Assembly: GCF_002407205.1 (NCBI RefSeq)
Contig: NZ_CP023548.1
Span: 1,884,501 to 1,948,500 of the forward strand
Reading direction: 5' to 3'
Origin: Rhodobacter sp. CZR27
GTDB lineage: Bacteria > Pseudomonadota > Alphaproteobacteria > Rhodobacterales > Rhodobacteraceae
DNA length: 64,000 bases
The number at the start of each line of letters is the position of its first letter. Position 1 is the stretch's first letter. Shown one piece after another: positions 51,400 to 59,765 of the stretch. The position numbers and the translations under genes are program-made. The notes under the pieces are model-generated. The model had not been told where the DNA came from. It made no database searches and was given only the letters and a program-made list of their open reading frames with translations.

Positions 51400-54090
51400 A
51401 TGCCCGAGGCGGATGTTCGACCCCGACCCGAGGCATTCCTTGCCGAAGCCGCGCGCGAAGGGCGCGGCCGGCTCAAGATCTTCCTCGGCGCGGCGCCCGG
51501 GGTCGGCAAGACCTTTGCGATGCTGGAAGCCGCCCGGCTGAAGCTCGCCGAAGGCGTCGACGTGCTGGCTGCGGTGATCGAGACCCACGGCCGGGCCGAG
51601 ACCGAGGCGCTGCTCGACGGCCTGCCCGTCCTGCCGCGCAGGCCCGCCTATTACCGCGGCCGGATCCTCTCCGAGATGGATCTCGATGCGCTGCTGGTCC
51701 GCCACCCCCGGCTCGCGCTGATCGACGAACTGGCGCATACCAACGTCGAGGGCAGCCGGCACGAGAAGCGCTGGCAGGATGTCGACGAGGTTCTGGCGGC
51801 CGGGATCGATGTCTGGACGACGCTGAACGTCCAGCATGTCGAGACGCTGAACGATCCGGTCGCGCGCATCACCGGCATCCGGGTGCGCGAGACGGTGCCC
51901 GACGGCATCCTCGACCGCGCCGACGAGATCGAGCTGGTGGACCTCTCGCCCGACGACCTGATCGCGCGGCTGCATGCCGGCAAGGTCTACTTTCCCGATC
52001 AGGCGGCGCGGGCGGTGCAGAACTTCTTCGCCAAGGGCAACCTGACCGCGCTGCGCGAACTCGCGATGCGGGCGGCCGCCGACCGGGTGGATGCGCAACT
52101 GCGCGAGCACATGGCGGCGAATGCCATCCCCGGTCCCTGGCCCGCGCAGGAGCGTCTGCTGGTCTGCGTCTCGGACAGCCCGGCGGCGCGCAACGCCATC
52201 CGCGCCGCCAAGCGATCCGCCGACCGGGCGCGGGTGGAGTGGATCGCGCTCGCCGTCACCTCGCCCCGGATCGAGACCCTGCCCGACGGCGCGCGCGACG
52301 AACTTGCGCTGGCGCTGCGCCTCGCCGAGCGGCTGGGCGCTTCCATCGCCAACATCCAGACCGAAGGCGACGTCGCGCGCGAGATCCTCGACTTCGCCCG
52401 CCGCAGCAACGTGCGCCGCATCATCGTCGGCCGGCCCCGGCCGCGGAAACCGCTCGACCGGCTGCTGCATCCGTTCCGCGAGCGGGTGGCCGAGCGGCTC
52501 CTCGCCCTCGGCACCGACTTCGAGATGACCCTTGTCTCCGCCGAGGGCGACGCGCCACGCCGGCCGGCGGGTCCGGGCCCGGCGATGCAGGTCCATCCGC
52601 CGGCCGCAGCCTGGGCGCTGGTGGCGACGGGCGCGGCCACCGGGGCGGCCTTCGTGGTCGACCGCCTGCTGCCGGTGGCGAGCCTCGCGCTGCTTTTCAT
52701 GACGGCAGTGATCGTGGTGGCGGGGCGCTTCGGGCGCTGGCCTTCGATCCTGACGGCGCTCTCGGGCTTTCTCGCCTACAACTTCTTCTTCACCGACCCC
52801 CGACATACCTTCACGATCACCCGCCGCGAAGAGATCCTGACGCTCTGCCTCTTCCTCGTGGCCTCGCTGCTGACCGGAGGGCTCGCCGCGGAACTCCGCG
52901 CCCGGATCGAGGCGCAACGCGCAGCCGCCGACCGCACCACCAAGCTCTACGACTTCAGCCGGCGCGTCGCTGGCGCCGCCAGCTTCGACGACGTGGTCTG
53001 GGCGGCGGTGAGCCATGTCAGCATGACGCTCGCCTGCCGCACGGTGCTGCTCGCTCCCGATGACGCCGGCGAGTTGCGCGTCGCCGGCGGCTTCCCGCCC
53101 GAGGACCGGCTGGGCGTCCGCGACATGACCGCCGCGCGCTACGCCTGGGAGCGCGGCGAGGAGGCGGGCCGTGGCTCGGCCACGCTGCCCGCGGCCGAGT
53201 GGCTGTTCCTGCCGATCCGGGCGGGCGAGCGGCGGCTGGGCGTGATCGGCGTGTCCTACGAAGGCGGCCAGCCATTCTCGCCGGTGAACCGCAGGCTCCT
53301 CGAGGCGCTGATCGATCAGGTCTCGCTGGCGATGGAGCGCGTGCGGCTGGCGGGGGACCTCGAGGGCGCGCGGCTCGAGGCCGAGACCGACCGGCTGCGC
53401 ACGGCGCTTCTCTCCTCGGTCAGCCACGACCTCCGAACCCCCCTCGTCTCGATCATCGGCGCGGCCGAAAGCCTCGTCGAGCCCGAGGGCCTCGGTCATG
53501 GCGCGCGGGTGGCGCTGGCCGAGACGATCCGCGACGAAGGCCAGCGGCTCGACCGCTACGTGCAGAACCTGCTCGACATGACGCGGCTCGGCCATGGCGC
53601 GCTGCAGCCGAAAGTGGCACCCACCGATCTTGCCGACCTTGTGGGCATGGCCCGCAGCCGCCTGCGGACGGTGCTGACCGGCTTTGATCTGCGCCTCGAC
53701 CTGCCCGCCGACCTGCCGCCGGCGCTGGCCGATCCGGTTCTGGTGGAGCAGGTTCTGGTGAATGTGCTCGACAACGCAGCCAAGTATTCGCCGCCCGGAA
53801 GCGCGCTTTCGGTGTCGGCCTGGCCCGAGGCGGACCGGGTGCTGCTGGCGGTCGCCGACGAAGGGCCGGGCATCCCCCCGGCCGATCGCAAGAAGGTCTT
53901 CGACATGTTCTACCGCGTGGCAGGCGGCGACCGGCAGCGGGCCGGCACCGGCCTTGGCCTTGCGATCTGCCGGGGCCTGCTGGAGATACAGGGCGGGCGC
54001 ATCCGCGCCGAGGCCGCGCGCGCCGACGGGCACGGCACCCGCATCGTCATCGACCTGCCGCGCGCGGCGGAGGAAAAGGAGGTCGAATGA
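51400..54090 (+). CDS. kdpD: Sensor histidine kinase KdpD
   Basis: The 896-residue potassium and turgor sensor begins with a KdpD domain with Walker A GAAPGVGKT (near residue 31) and TTLNVQHVETLNDPV. It then has a Usp-like domain, four membrane segments near 400-500 and a GAF-like region. The HisKA domain follows with LLSSVSHDLRTPLVSIIGAA, and the ATPase domain with NVLDNAAKYS, DEGPGIP and GTGLGLAIC. ATG 51400 follows GGAG; an earlier in-frame ATG at 51352 would overlap kdpC. It overlaps kdpE by ATGA. Confidence 0.97.
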   Translation: MPEADVRPRPEAFLAEAAREGRGRLKIFLGAAPGVGKTFAMLEAARLKLAEGVDVLAAVIETHGRAETEALLDGLPVLPRRPAYYRGRILSEMDLDALLVRHPRLALIDELAHTNVEGSRHEKRWQDVDEVLAAGIDVWTTLNVQHVETLNDPVARITGIRVRETVPDGILDRADEIELVDLSPDDLIARLHAGKVYFPDQAARAVQNFFAKGNLTALRELAMRAAADRVDAQLREHMAANAIPGPWPAQERLLVCVSDSPAARNAIRAAKRSADRARVEWIALAVTSPRIETLPDGARDELALALRLAERLGASIANIQTEGDVAREILDFARRSNVRRIIVGRPRPRKPLDRLLHPFRERVAERLLALGTDFEMTLVSAEGDAPRRPAGPGPAMQVHPPAAAWALVATGAATGAAFVVDRLLPVASLALLFMTAVIVVAGRFGRWPSILTALSGFLAYNFFFTDPRHTFTITRREEILTLCLFLVASLLTGGLAAELRARIEAQRAAADRTTKLYDFSRRVAGAASFDDVVWAAVSHVSMTLACRTVLLAPDDAGELRVAGGFPPEDRLGVRDMTAARYAWERGEEAGRGSATLPAAEWLFLPIRAGERRLGVIGVSYEGGQPFSPVNRRLLEALIDQVSLAMERVRLAGDLEGARLEAETDRLRTALLSSVSHDLRTPLVSIIGAAESLVEPEGLGHGARVALAETIRDEGQRLDRYVQNLLDMTRLGHGALQPKVAPTDLADLVGMARSRLRTVLTGFDLRLDLPADLPPALADPVLVEQVLVNVLDNAAKYSPPGSALSVSAWPEADRVLLAVADEGPGIPPADRKKVFDMFYRVAGGDRQRAGTGLGLAICRGLLEIQGGRIRAEAARADGHGTRIVIDLPRAAEEKEVE

Positions 54091-54785
54091 GCAAGACACC
54101 ACCCGACACTGCCCGCATCCTGATCGTGGACGACGAGCCGTCGATCCGCCGCTTCCTGCGCGTGGCGCTGGAGGCCGAGCGCCATGTGGTGATCGAGGCC
54201 GCGACGGCGCGCGAGGGCATCGAGCGGGCGGCGCTCGACTCGCCGGCGGCCATCGTGCTCGACCTCGGGCTGCCCGACCGCGACGGGATCGAGGTACTGC
54301 GCGCGGTGCGCGAGTGGTCGCAGGTGCCGGTGCTCGTGCTCTCGGTCCGGAGCGACGAGGCGGGCAAGGTCGCGGCCCTCGATGCGGGCGCCCAGGACTA
54401 CGTTACGAAACCCTTCGGCATCCGCGAGTTCCTGGCCCGGTTGCGGGCTGTGCTGCGCGACCGTGCCACCCCCGGCGCGCCTGCAGTGATCGAGGCGGAG
54501 GGACTCCGCATCGACCTTGCCGCGCATCGGGTGAGTCTGGACGGCGCCGAGGTGAAGCTAACGAAGCGCGAATTCGACCTGCTGCGCCTGCTTGCCGCGC
54601 AACCCGGCCGGCTGGTGACGCAGGGCGCGATCCTCAGGACCCTCTGGGGTCCGAGCCACACCGACGACAGCCAGTATCTCCGTGTCTACGTGCGGCAGCT
54701 TCGCGCGAAGCTCGGCGACGATGCCGCCGATCCGCGCTGGATCTTCACCGAACCCGGCCTCGGCTACCGTTTCCGTGACGTCTGA
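54087..54785 (+). CDS. kdpE: Response regulator KdpE
   Basis: The 232-residue OmpR-type regulator has a receiver domain with ILIVDDEPSIRRFLR, the phosphorylated Asp in IVLDLGLPD and Lys in YVTKPFG. A winged-helix DNA-binding domain follows with LTKREFDLLRLLAAQPG and ILRTLWGPSHTDDSQYLRVY. It activates kdp transcription under low potassium and is the last gene of kdpFABCDE, with 42 bp to the convergent SRPBCC gene. Confidence 0.97.
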   Translation: MSKTPPDTARILIVDDEPSIRRFLRVALEAERHVVIEAATAREGIERAALDSPAAIVLDLGLPDRDGIEVLRAVREWSQVPVLVLSVRSDEAGKVAALDAGAQDYVTKPFGIREFLARLRAVLRDRATPGAPAVIEAEGLRIDLAAHRVSLDGAEVKLTKREFDLLRLLAAQPGRLVTQGAILRTLWGPSHTDDSQYLRVYVRQLRAKLGDDAADPRWIFTEPGLGYRFRDV

Positions 54786-54827
54786 GCGCGGCACGGAATG
54801 CGGCAGGCGGTGCCTCGGATGCACGCG

Positions 54828-55700
54828 TCACGCGGCCCCCACGAAACGCGCCAGCTTGCCCAGGGTCTGCTGCCCGAGTTCCAGCGCGCCGAAGCCCTGC
54901 GCCTCCTGGAACTCGGCCGCCGTGCTGAAGACCATGCCGAGCGTCACGGTCGTCCCACCGGAGGTGTCCTCGAATGCGGCCCAGGCGTCGGCATGCTTCG
55001 GTCCGTTCTCGCCCCACAGAAGCGTGTAGTCGAGGCGTTCTCCGGTCCGGACCTCGCCATAGAGGTGGTGGTTCGGGTAGATCGTGCCGTCCGGCGCGAT
55101 CATGTCGAAAACCCATTCGCCGCCAGCCCGCAGGTCGATGCGCCTGGTCCGGCAGGAGAAGCCCTCGGGTCCCCACCACCGGGGCAGGGTTTCCGAGTTC
55201 ATCCAGGCCTGCCACACGACCTCGCGCGGGGCCCGGATCACGCGGCGGAGCACCATGGTCCGCCCTGCGACGCCTGCCAGATTGTCCAGCCCCGCGCCGA
55301 AGCCCTGCCGGTAGCCCGCTTCCATGTCCTCGGCGAGCGAGGAGAGTTGCACCGTCACGACCAGCCGGCTCCCCTCGCCCGCGGGCGCGACCTCCGCCGT
55401 CACCAGCGCCGCCGACTGCGTGACCCCGTCCGACGCGATCACCTCGTAGTTCACGCTGCGCCGGGCCGGCTGCAGGTCCAGCCAGCCGACCTCGCAACGG
55501 ATGTCGGGCTGCCCCTCGACCTTGCAGAGCGAGACCTCGCGCCCGCCGACCCTCGTGTCGGCCTCGAGGAAGTCCACCGTCACCGAGGGCGCGGGTGCGG
55601 CCCAGACCGCGCGCGCGGCGGGCGCCGTCCAGGCCTGCCAGAGCGTCTCGACGGGGGCGGACACCTGGCGCTCGAAGGTCAGCGTCGCACAGCCGCTCAT
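54828..55700 (-). CDS. Duplicated SRPBCC/AHSA1-domain protein
   Basis: The 290-residue protein has two consecutive START-like SRPBCC domains. The first (residues 1-145) starts TFERQVSAPVETLWQAWTAP, the second (about 150-290) VLRRVIRAPREVVWQAWMNS. Each keeps the SRPBCC pattern of R..x.APxxxVWQAW followed by G-G-(E/R)-x-x-F-like strands. Such proteins bind hydrophobic ligands or assist Hsp90. It is the last gene of an ArsR-SRPBCC-SRPBCC unit; its start overlaps the previous stop by ATGA. Confidence 0.87.
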   Translation of the reverse strand: MSGCATLTFERQVSAPVETLWQAWTAPAARAVWAAPAPSVTVDFLEADTRVGGREVSLCKVEGQPDIRCEVGWLDLQPARRSVNYEVIASDGVTQSAALVTAEVAPAGEGSRLVVTVQLSSLAEDMEAGYRQGFGAGLDNLAGVAGRTMVLRRVIRAPREVVWQAWMNSETLPRWWGPEGFSCRTRRIDLRAGGEWVFDMIAPDGTIYPNHHLYGEVRTGERLDYTLLWGENGPKHADAWAAFEDTSGGTTVTLGMVFSTAAEFQEAQGFGALELGQQTLGKLARFVGAA

Positions 55701-56173
55701 GGCATCAGGCTCCTCGCATAGGTCTCGAGCTGCGTGGCCACCGTTCCCCAGCCGTCGATGAACCCCATCTCCTCATGCGCCTTGCGGGCCTCGGGATTGC
55801 GGTGACGGGCGATGGCGGTGTAGGTCGTGCCGCCGCCGGGGGCGTCGGACAGCAGCAGGATCGCGGTCATAAAGGGCTCGGGCGCCGGCTTCCAGCCCTC
55901 GGTGTAGGCGTCGGTGAAGACCAGTTTCTCGCCCGGCACCACCTCGAGATAGACGCCGTGGTTCTCCATCGCATTGCCCTCGACCTCGAAGGTGGTGTCG
56001 AACCGCCCGCCGACCCGCAGGTCGATGTCGACCGCGGTCACCTTGTGCGGCGCGGGCACGAAGAAATGCGGGATGTGCTTCGGGTCGGTCCAGCACTCCC
56101 AGATCAGCGACCGGGGTGCGGCCAGCGTGCGGGTGAAGCTCAGGTCGGTCTGCGGATCGAGGTCGGGCGTCAT
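55697..56173 (-). CDS. SRPBCC/AHSA1-domain protein
   Basis: The 158-residue single-domain protein has LSFTRTLAAPRSLIWECWTD, then VGGRFDTTFEVEG and a late LQLSDAPGGG-like strand before the C-terminal helix with AHEEMGFIDGWGTVATQLET. This is the AHSA1/CalC-like family often encoded with an ArsR regulator. ATG 56173 overlaps the ArsR stop by ATGA; the in-frame upstream start at 56236 is not supported. Confidence 0.9.
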   Translation of the reverse strand: MTPDLDPQTDLSFTRTLAAPRSLIWECWTDPKHIPHFFVPAPHKVTAVDIDLRVGGRFDTTFEVEGNAMENHGVYLEVVPGEKLVFTDAYTEGWKPAPEPFMTAILLLSDAPGGGTTYTAIARHRNPEARKAHEEMGFIDGWGTVATQLETYARSLMP

Positions 56174-56511
56174 GTCTCGCGCTCCTTCATCAGCGTCATC
56201 ACGTAATCGTCCAGCCGGTCGAGCCGCGCCTCCCACAGGGCCCGCTGCTCGTCGAGCCAGCTGCGCATGGGCGCCAGCGCCTCGGGGACGATGGCGCAGG
56301 TGCGCACACGCCCATCCTTGGCGGTGGCGATCAGTCCCGCCTCTTCCAGCACCGAAAGATGCCGCATCACGGTGGGCAGCCGAAGTCCGGTGGGCCGGGC
56401 CAGTTCGGTGACCGGCGCCGGCCCGCTGGCAAGGCGCGTCAGGATCGCCCGGCGGGTCGGGTCCGCAAGGGCGTGGAAGAGCAGCGACAGATCGGGCTCA
56501 TGCTTAGCCAT
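56170..56511 (-). CDS. ArsR-family transcriptional regulator
   Basis: The 113-residue protein is a winged-helix regulator: LLFHALADPTRRAILTRLAS, then GLRLPTVMRHLSVLEEAGLI and a C-terminal WLDEQRALWEARLDRLDDYV helix. It has no metal-binding cysteine of the metal-sensing type (no ELCVCDL), so it may sense another ligand through its helix. It leads the unit with two SRPBCC genes. Confidence 0.93.
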   Translation of the reverse strand: MAKHEPDLSLLFHALADPTRRAILTRLASGPAPVTELARPTGLRLPTVMRHLSVLEEAGLIATAKDGRVRTCAIVPEALAPMRSWLDEQRALWEARLDRLDDYVMTLMKERET

Positions 56512-56658
56512 GCGTCTAACTGTAACGCCTCGCCGTGCGGAGGCAAGGGAAAGTTTGGCAATCGGCTAAGTTTACTGTAGGTGCCCGACCAGGAAACGCC
56601 TTCTGCCTCGCCGCTCGTGCCGGGGATGCGGCCCGCGCTGCAGCAACCCGTGGCCTGC

Positions 56659-57276
56659 TCAGTGCCGGGCGAGCCAGGCCGTCGTCAGGTCGAGGTCGGC
56701 CTGGGTCAGCCCGTGTCCAGCCGGAAGAACGTGGTGCTCGAGGGTGGCCCCTGCCCCGGCAAGCCGCGCCGAAAGGCGGGCGGCGTTCTCGGCCGGCACG
56801 ATCGGATCGGCGCTGCCGGAAAGCAGCAGGACCGGCAGGCCGTCGAGCCGCGCCACAGGCGGCTCGGTCAGCGGCACCATGGCCCTGAGCAGGACCGCAC
56901 CGGCCAGCGCCTCGGGCCGCAGGTGCAGCACCGCCGCCGCGACGTTGGCGCCGTTCGAGAACCCGAGGGCAAGCGGTGTATCCAGCCGGTAGCGCTCGCG
57001 CGCGGCCAGAACGAAATCCGCCAGATCATGGGCGCGACGCCTTACGTCGGTCTCGTCGAAGATGCCTTCGGCAAGGCGGCGGAAGAAGCGCGGCCGCCCG
57101 TGTTCGAGCACCGCTCCGCGCGGCGACAGCAGCGCCGCGCCCGGCGCCACGGCCCGCCCCAGCGGCAAAAGGTCGGTCTCGTCGCCGCCGGTGCCGTGCA
57201 GCAGCAGAACCGGGCGGCGGTTCGGATCCGTCCCGGGAACAAGGCGGTGGATGTGCGAGAGGGTGTCGGTGGTCAT
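56659..57276 (-). CDS. Alpha/beta hydrolase, MhqD-like carboxylesterase
   Basis: The 205-residue serine hydrolase has VLLLHGTGGDETDLLPLGR, the nucleophile elbow GFSNGANVA, an acid in LSGSADPIVP and the histidine in PAGHGLTQADL. This is the phospholipase/carboxylesterase type that includes MhqD of Bacillus, linked to quinone stress. ATG 57276 follows TAGGAGG. It lies 270 bp after the dioxygenase gene on the same strand with a hairpin between them. Confidence 0.85.
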   Translation of the reverse strand: MTTDTLSHIHRLVPGTDPNRRPVLLLHGTGGDETDLLPLGRAVAPGAALLSPRGAVLEHGRPRFFRRLAEGIFDETDVRRRAHDLADFVLAARERYRLDTPLALGFSNGANVAAAVLHLRPEALAGAVLLRAMVPLTEPPVARLDGLPVLLLSGSADPIVPAENAARLSARLAGAGATLEHHVLPAGHGLTQADLDLTTAWLARH

Positions 57277-57517
57277 GGAGCCTCCTAGGCGCAGAAGCGA
57301 CGCCGCATCATGGGGTGGCGGGATCATCGTGCGCGGAAGCACGTCGCAGCCGAGGGGCTGGGTCAAGCCGGGCCGCCGTCAGCACGCAGGCGCCGCCCGG
57401 AAGCGGCCCATCCTTGGGTCCGCCGTCGCCGACGAGGCGCCCGCCGGTTGCCCTGGTGGCACACCCGCGGTTCTGCCAGAGGCCATCGACGCGCAGTCCG
57501 TTGGGTTCTTCCCGCTG

Positions 57518-57541
57518 CCGGAGGCGCCGGGGCGCCTCCGG
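57518..57541 (-). terminator. Hairpin after the VOC dioxygenase gene
   Basis: An inverted repeat with 11-bp arms and only 2 bases between them (CCGGAGGCGCC/GGCGCCTCCGG; a 9-bp stem with 6-base loop is the likely fold) begins 5 bases after the dioxygenase stop. No U-run is present. Confidence 0.5.
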
Positions 57542-57546
57542 GCAAG

Positions 57547-58476
57547 TCAGTCGGCCAGCGCCGGCAGGCGGGCCTCGATCTCGTGCCGAAAGGGCTCGAA
57601 CTGTGCCGGCAGCTTCAGCGCGCTTCCGAGGTCGGCCAGCGGTTCGTCCACCGTGAAGCCGGGGATGTCGGTGGCGATCTCGAACAGCACGCCCCCCGGT
57701 TCACGGAAGTAGAGCGAGCGGAAGTAGTTGCGGTCCTGCTGCTCGGTCGTCGGCAGCCGGTGGTTCCCGGCCAGCCGCGCCCGCATCGCCGCCTGTTCCG
57801 CATCGTCGGCGGCGCGGAAGGCGATGTGATGGACCGATCCCGCCCCCATCCGGCCCGGCAGGAAATCCCCCGCCTCGCGGATGTCGACGAGGCCGCCGAT
57901 GCCGCCGCTGGCGCGGAAGCGATGGGTGGTGCCCTCGCGCCCCGCGTCCGCGAAGCCGAGGACGTCGGTCAGGATCGCCCCCGTGGCGCCCACCTCGCGC
58001 AGCAGAAGGCTCACGCCGTGCAGGCCCCGGATCGCAGCCTCGGCCGGGATGGTTCCGGTTTCACCCGCGGCCTCGTCCTCGATCCTCGGCACGCCGACCA
58101 GCGACAGCCGCATCCCGTCGGGGTCGCGGAAGGCCAGCACCGTCTCGCCGAACAGCCGGACCGGCGCCTCGTGCGGCACGCCTTCCGCGATCAGGCGGTG
58201 GGTCCAGAAGCCGATGGCGGCCTCGGGCACGCGGAAGCGGGTCTCCTGCGTCTCGCCGATCCCGACACGGCCCGGCGCCGCATGGTCCCACGGGAAGAAC
58301 GTCAGCAGGCTGCCCGGCTCGGCCTCGCCGTTGCCGTAGTAGAGGTGGTAGCTGCCGGGGTCGTCGAAGTTCACCGTCTTCTTGACGAGGCGCAGGCCCA
58401 GCGTGCGGGTGTAGAAGTCGAGGTTGCGGCGCGCCGGGCCGGAGATGGCGGTGACATGGTGCAGGCCGTGTGTCAT
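57547..58476 (-). CDS. Ring-cleaving dioxygenase of the VOC family, MhqO-like
   Basis: The 309-residue protein has two vicinal-oxygen-chelate modules: GLHHVTAISGPARRNLDFYT at the start, and from about residue 150 IRGLHGVSLLLREVGATGAIL. Metal ligands are likely the His of LHHVT, the His in SVHHIAFR and the Glu in FEIATD. The family includes MhqA/MhqO hydroquinone dioxygenases. Together with an MhqD-like esterase and a divergent LysR regulator it suggests quinone detoxification; the inducer is not known. Confidence 0.87.
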   Translation of the reverse strand: MTHGLHHVTAISGPARRNLDFYTRTLGLRLVKKTVNFDDPGSYHLYYGNGEAEPGSLLTFFPWDHAAPGRVGIGETQETRFRVPEAAIGFWTHRLIAEGVPHEAPVRLFGETVLAFRDPDGMRLSLVGVPRIEDEAAGETGTIPAEAAIRGLHGVSLLLREVGATGAILTDVLGFADAGREGTTHRFRASGGIGGLVDIREAGDFLPGRMGAGSVHHIAFRAADDAEQAAMRARLAGNHRLPTTEQQDRNYFRSLYFREPGGVLFEIATDIPGFTVDEPLADLGSALKLPAQFEPFRHEIEARLPALAD

Positions 58477-58560
58477 GGGATCCTCCTCGGGGCCGGGGCG
58501 GCCCCTATTGCGTTGCGAGGAAGATGGGAAGCCGCCGCCGGAGCGTCACCCCGCTTGCCC

Positions 58561-58596
58561 TTGCATCAATGCAAGATTACCCTTGCATCATTGATG
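58561..58596. promoter_or_regulatory. Candidate LysR operator (TTGCAT repeats)
   Basis: TTGCATCAATGCAA at 58561-58574 is a perfect 14-bp palindrome with a T-N12-A form close to a LysR box. A second CCCTTGCATCA copy starts 22 bp later (about two helical turns) and runs into CATCATTGATG, another palindrome. Both lie between the divergent dioxygenase and LysR genes. Confidence 0.6.
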
Positions 58597-58637
58597 ATCT
58601 TCTTGCGCGCCCGCACAGACATTCCCGCGGAGGTTCC

Positions 58638-59516
58638 ATGACCGACCCGTTCCGGAAGCTCGCATGGGATGATTTCCGACTGGTGAGGGCAGTGGCCGAG
58701 GCCCAGGGGCTGACCGGGGCCGCAGCGGCATTGGGCATCGCTCATTCCACCGTGTTCCGCCGGCTCGGCCAGATCGAGGAAAGCCTCGGCACCCGGCTCT
58801 TCGAGCGGCACCGCACGGGCTATGCGCCGACCCCCGCAGGCGAGGAGATGGTGGCGCTGGCCGAGCGGGTCGACGGCGACATCCGCGCCTTCACCCGCCG
58901 CGTCGCCGGGCAGGAGATCCAGCCCGCGGGCGAGTTGCGGGTGACGACGAGCGAGGCGCTGCTCGTCCACCTGCTGACGCCGATCCTCGCTGCCTTCCAG
59001 CGCAGCTGCCCGGAGGTGCGGCTGGACGTGGTGACCTCGGACGAGGCGCTGAACCTTTCGAAGCGCGACGCGGACGTGGCCATCCGCGCCACCGAGGCGC
59101 CACCCGAAGCGCTGGTCGGCCGCCGCGCCGCCCGCATCGGCTGGGCGCTCTACGGCCCGCGCGAGTCCGGCGCCATCCCCACCTGGGCTGCCCTGAACGA
59201 CGCCTTCTCCGGGCTCAAGGTGGTGAAGGCCGAGCGCCGGGAGATCCCGCCCGAGCGGCTGGTCTATCGGCTGAACAGCCTCGTGGGCTTGGCCGAGGCG
59301 ATCGCCGCGGGGATCGGGGTGGGCCACCTGCCCTGCTTCATCGGCGACGGGCGCGCAGACCTCATCCGGCTCTCGGACCCGATCCCCGAATTCGCGGCCG
59401 ATCTCTGGCTCCTGACCCACCCAGAACTGCGCCACTCGGCCCGCGTGCGCGTCTTCCTGGATTTCGTCGCAGGCGAGATCCGCAAGCGAAAGTCCTTGAT
59501 TGAAGGGACGGCATGA
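58638..59516 (+). CDS. LysR-family transcriptional regulator
   Basis: The 292-residue protein has an N-terminal helix-turn-helix (FRLVRAVAEAQGLTGAAAAL, then GIAHSTVFRRLGQIEESLGT) and a substrate-binding domain from about residue 95 (GELRVTTSEALLVHLLTPIL). ATG 58638 follows GGAGG. It is divergent from the VOC dioxygenase gene, with a palindromic site between them, so it is likely to regulate that gene and perhaps the MhqD-like gene beyond. Confidence 0.93.
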   Translation: MTDPFRKLAWDDFRLVRAVAEAQGLTGAAAALGIAHSTVFRRLGQIEESLGTRLFERHRTGYAPTPAGEEMVALAERVDGDIRAFTRRVAGQEIQPAGELRVTTSEALLVHLLTPILAAFQRSCPEVRLDVVTSDEALNLSKRDADVAIRATEAPPEALVGRRAARIGWALYGPRESGAIPTWAALNDAFSGLKVVKAERREIPPERLVYRLNSLVGLAEAIAAGIGVGHLPCFIGDGRADLIRLSDPIPEFAADLWLLTHPELRHSARVRVFLDFVAGEIRKRKSLIEGTA

Positions 59517-59765
59517 CCGGATGGAGACAAGGACGGAAACTGCTGTTCCCATTCCCTCTGGCGCACCACGTCGCAAGTGGATGCGGCAGACTCGACCGGC
59601 CTCGACGGCGCCGGCGTCCGGCGCGGCGCGCGAGCGGGGATCGGCGCCGCGCTTGGCGGGGCATCGCCCCCGTCCTCCATGGCTTTGAAGACGATCCCGC
59701 AAAACCCTGCCCCACCCCCGACGAAAGGCCGTATGCGGAGCGGTTCGCCTCTGCGATAAGGGCCC

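Noticed and set aside
59517..59765. Gene between LysR regulator and NarX-type kinase
   Set aside because: Open frames here are Arg/Pro-rich on both strands and lack ribosome sites. The 249 bp is best seen as the promoter region of the two-component pair.
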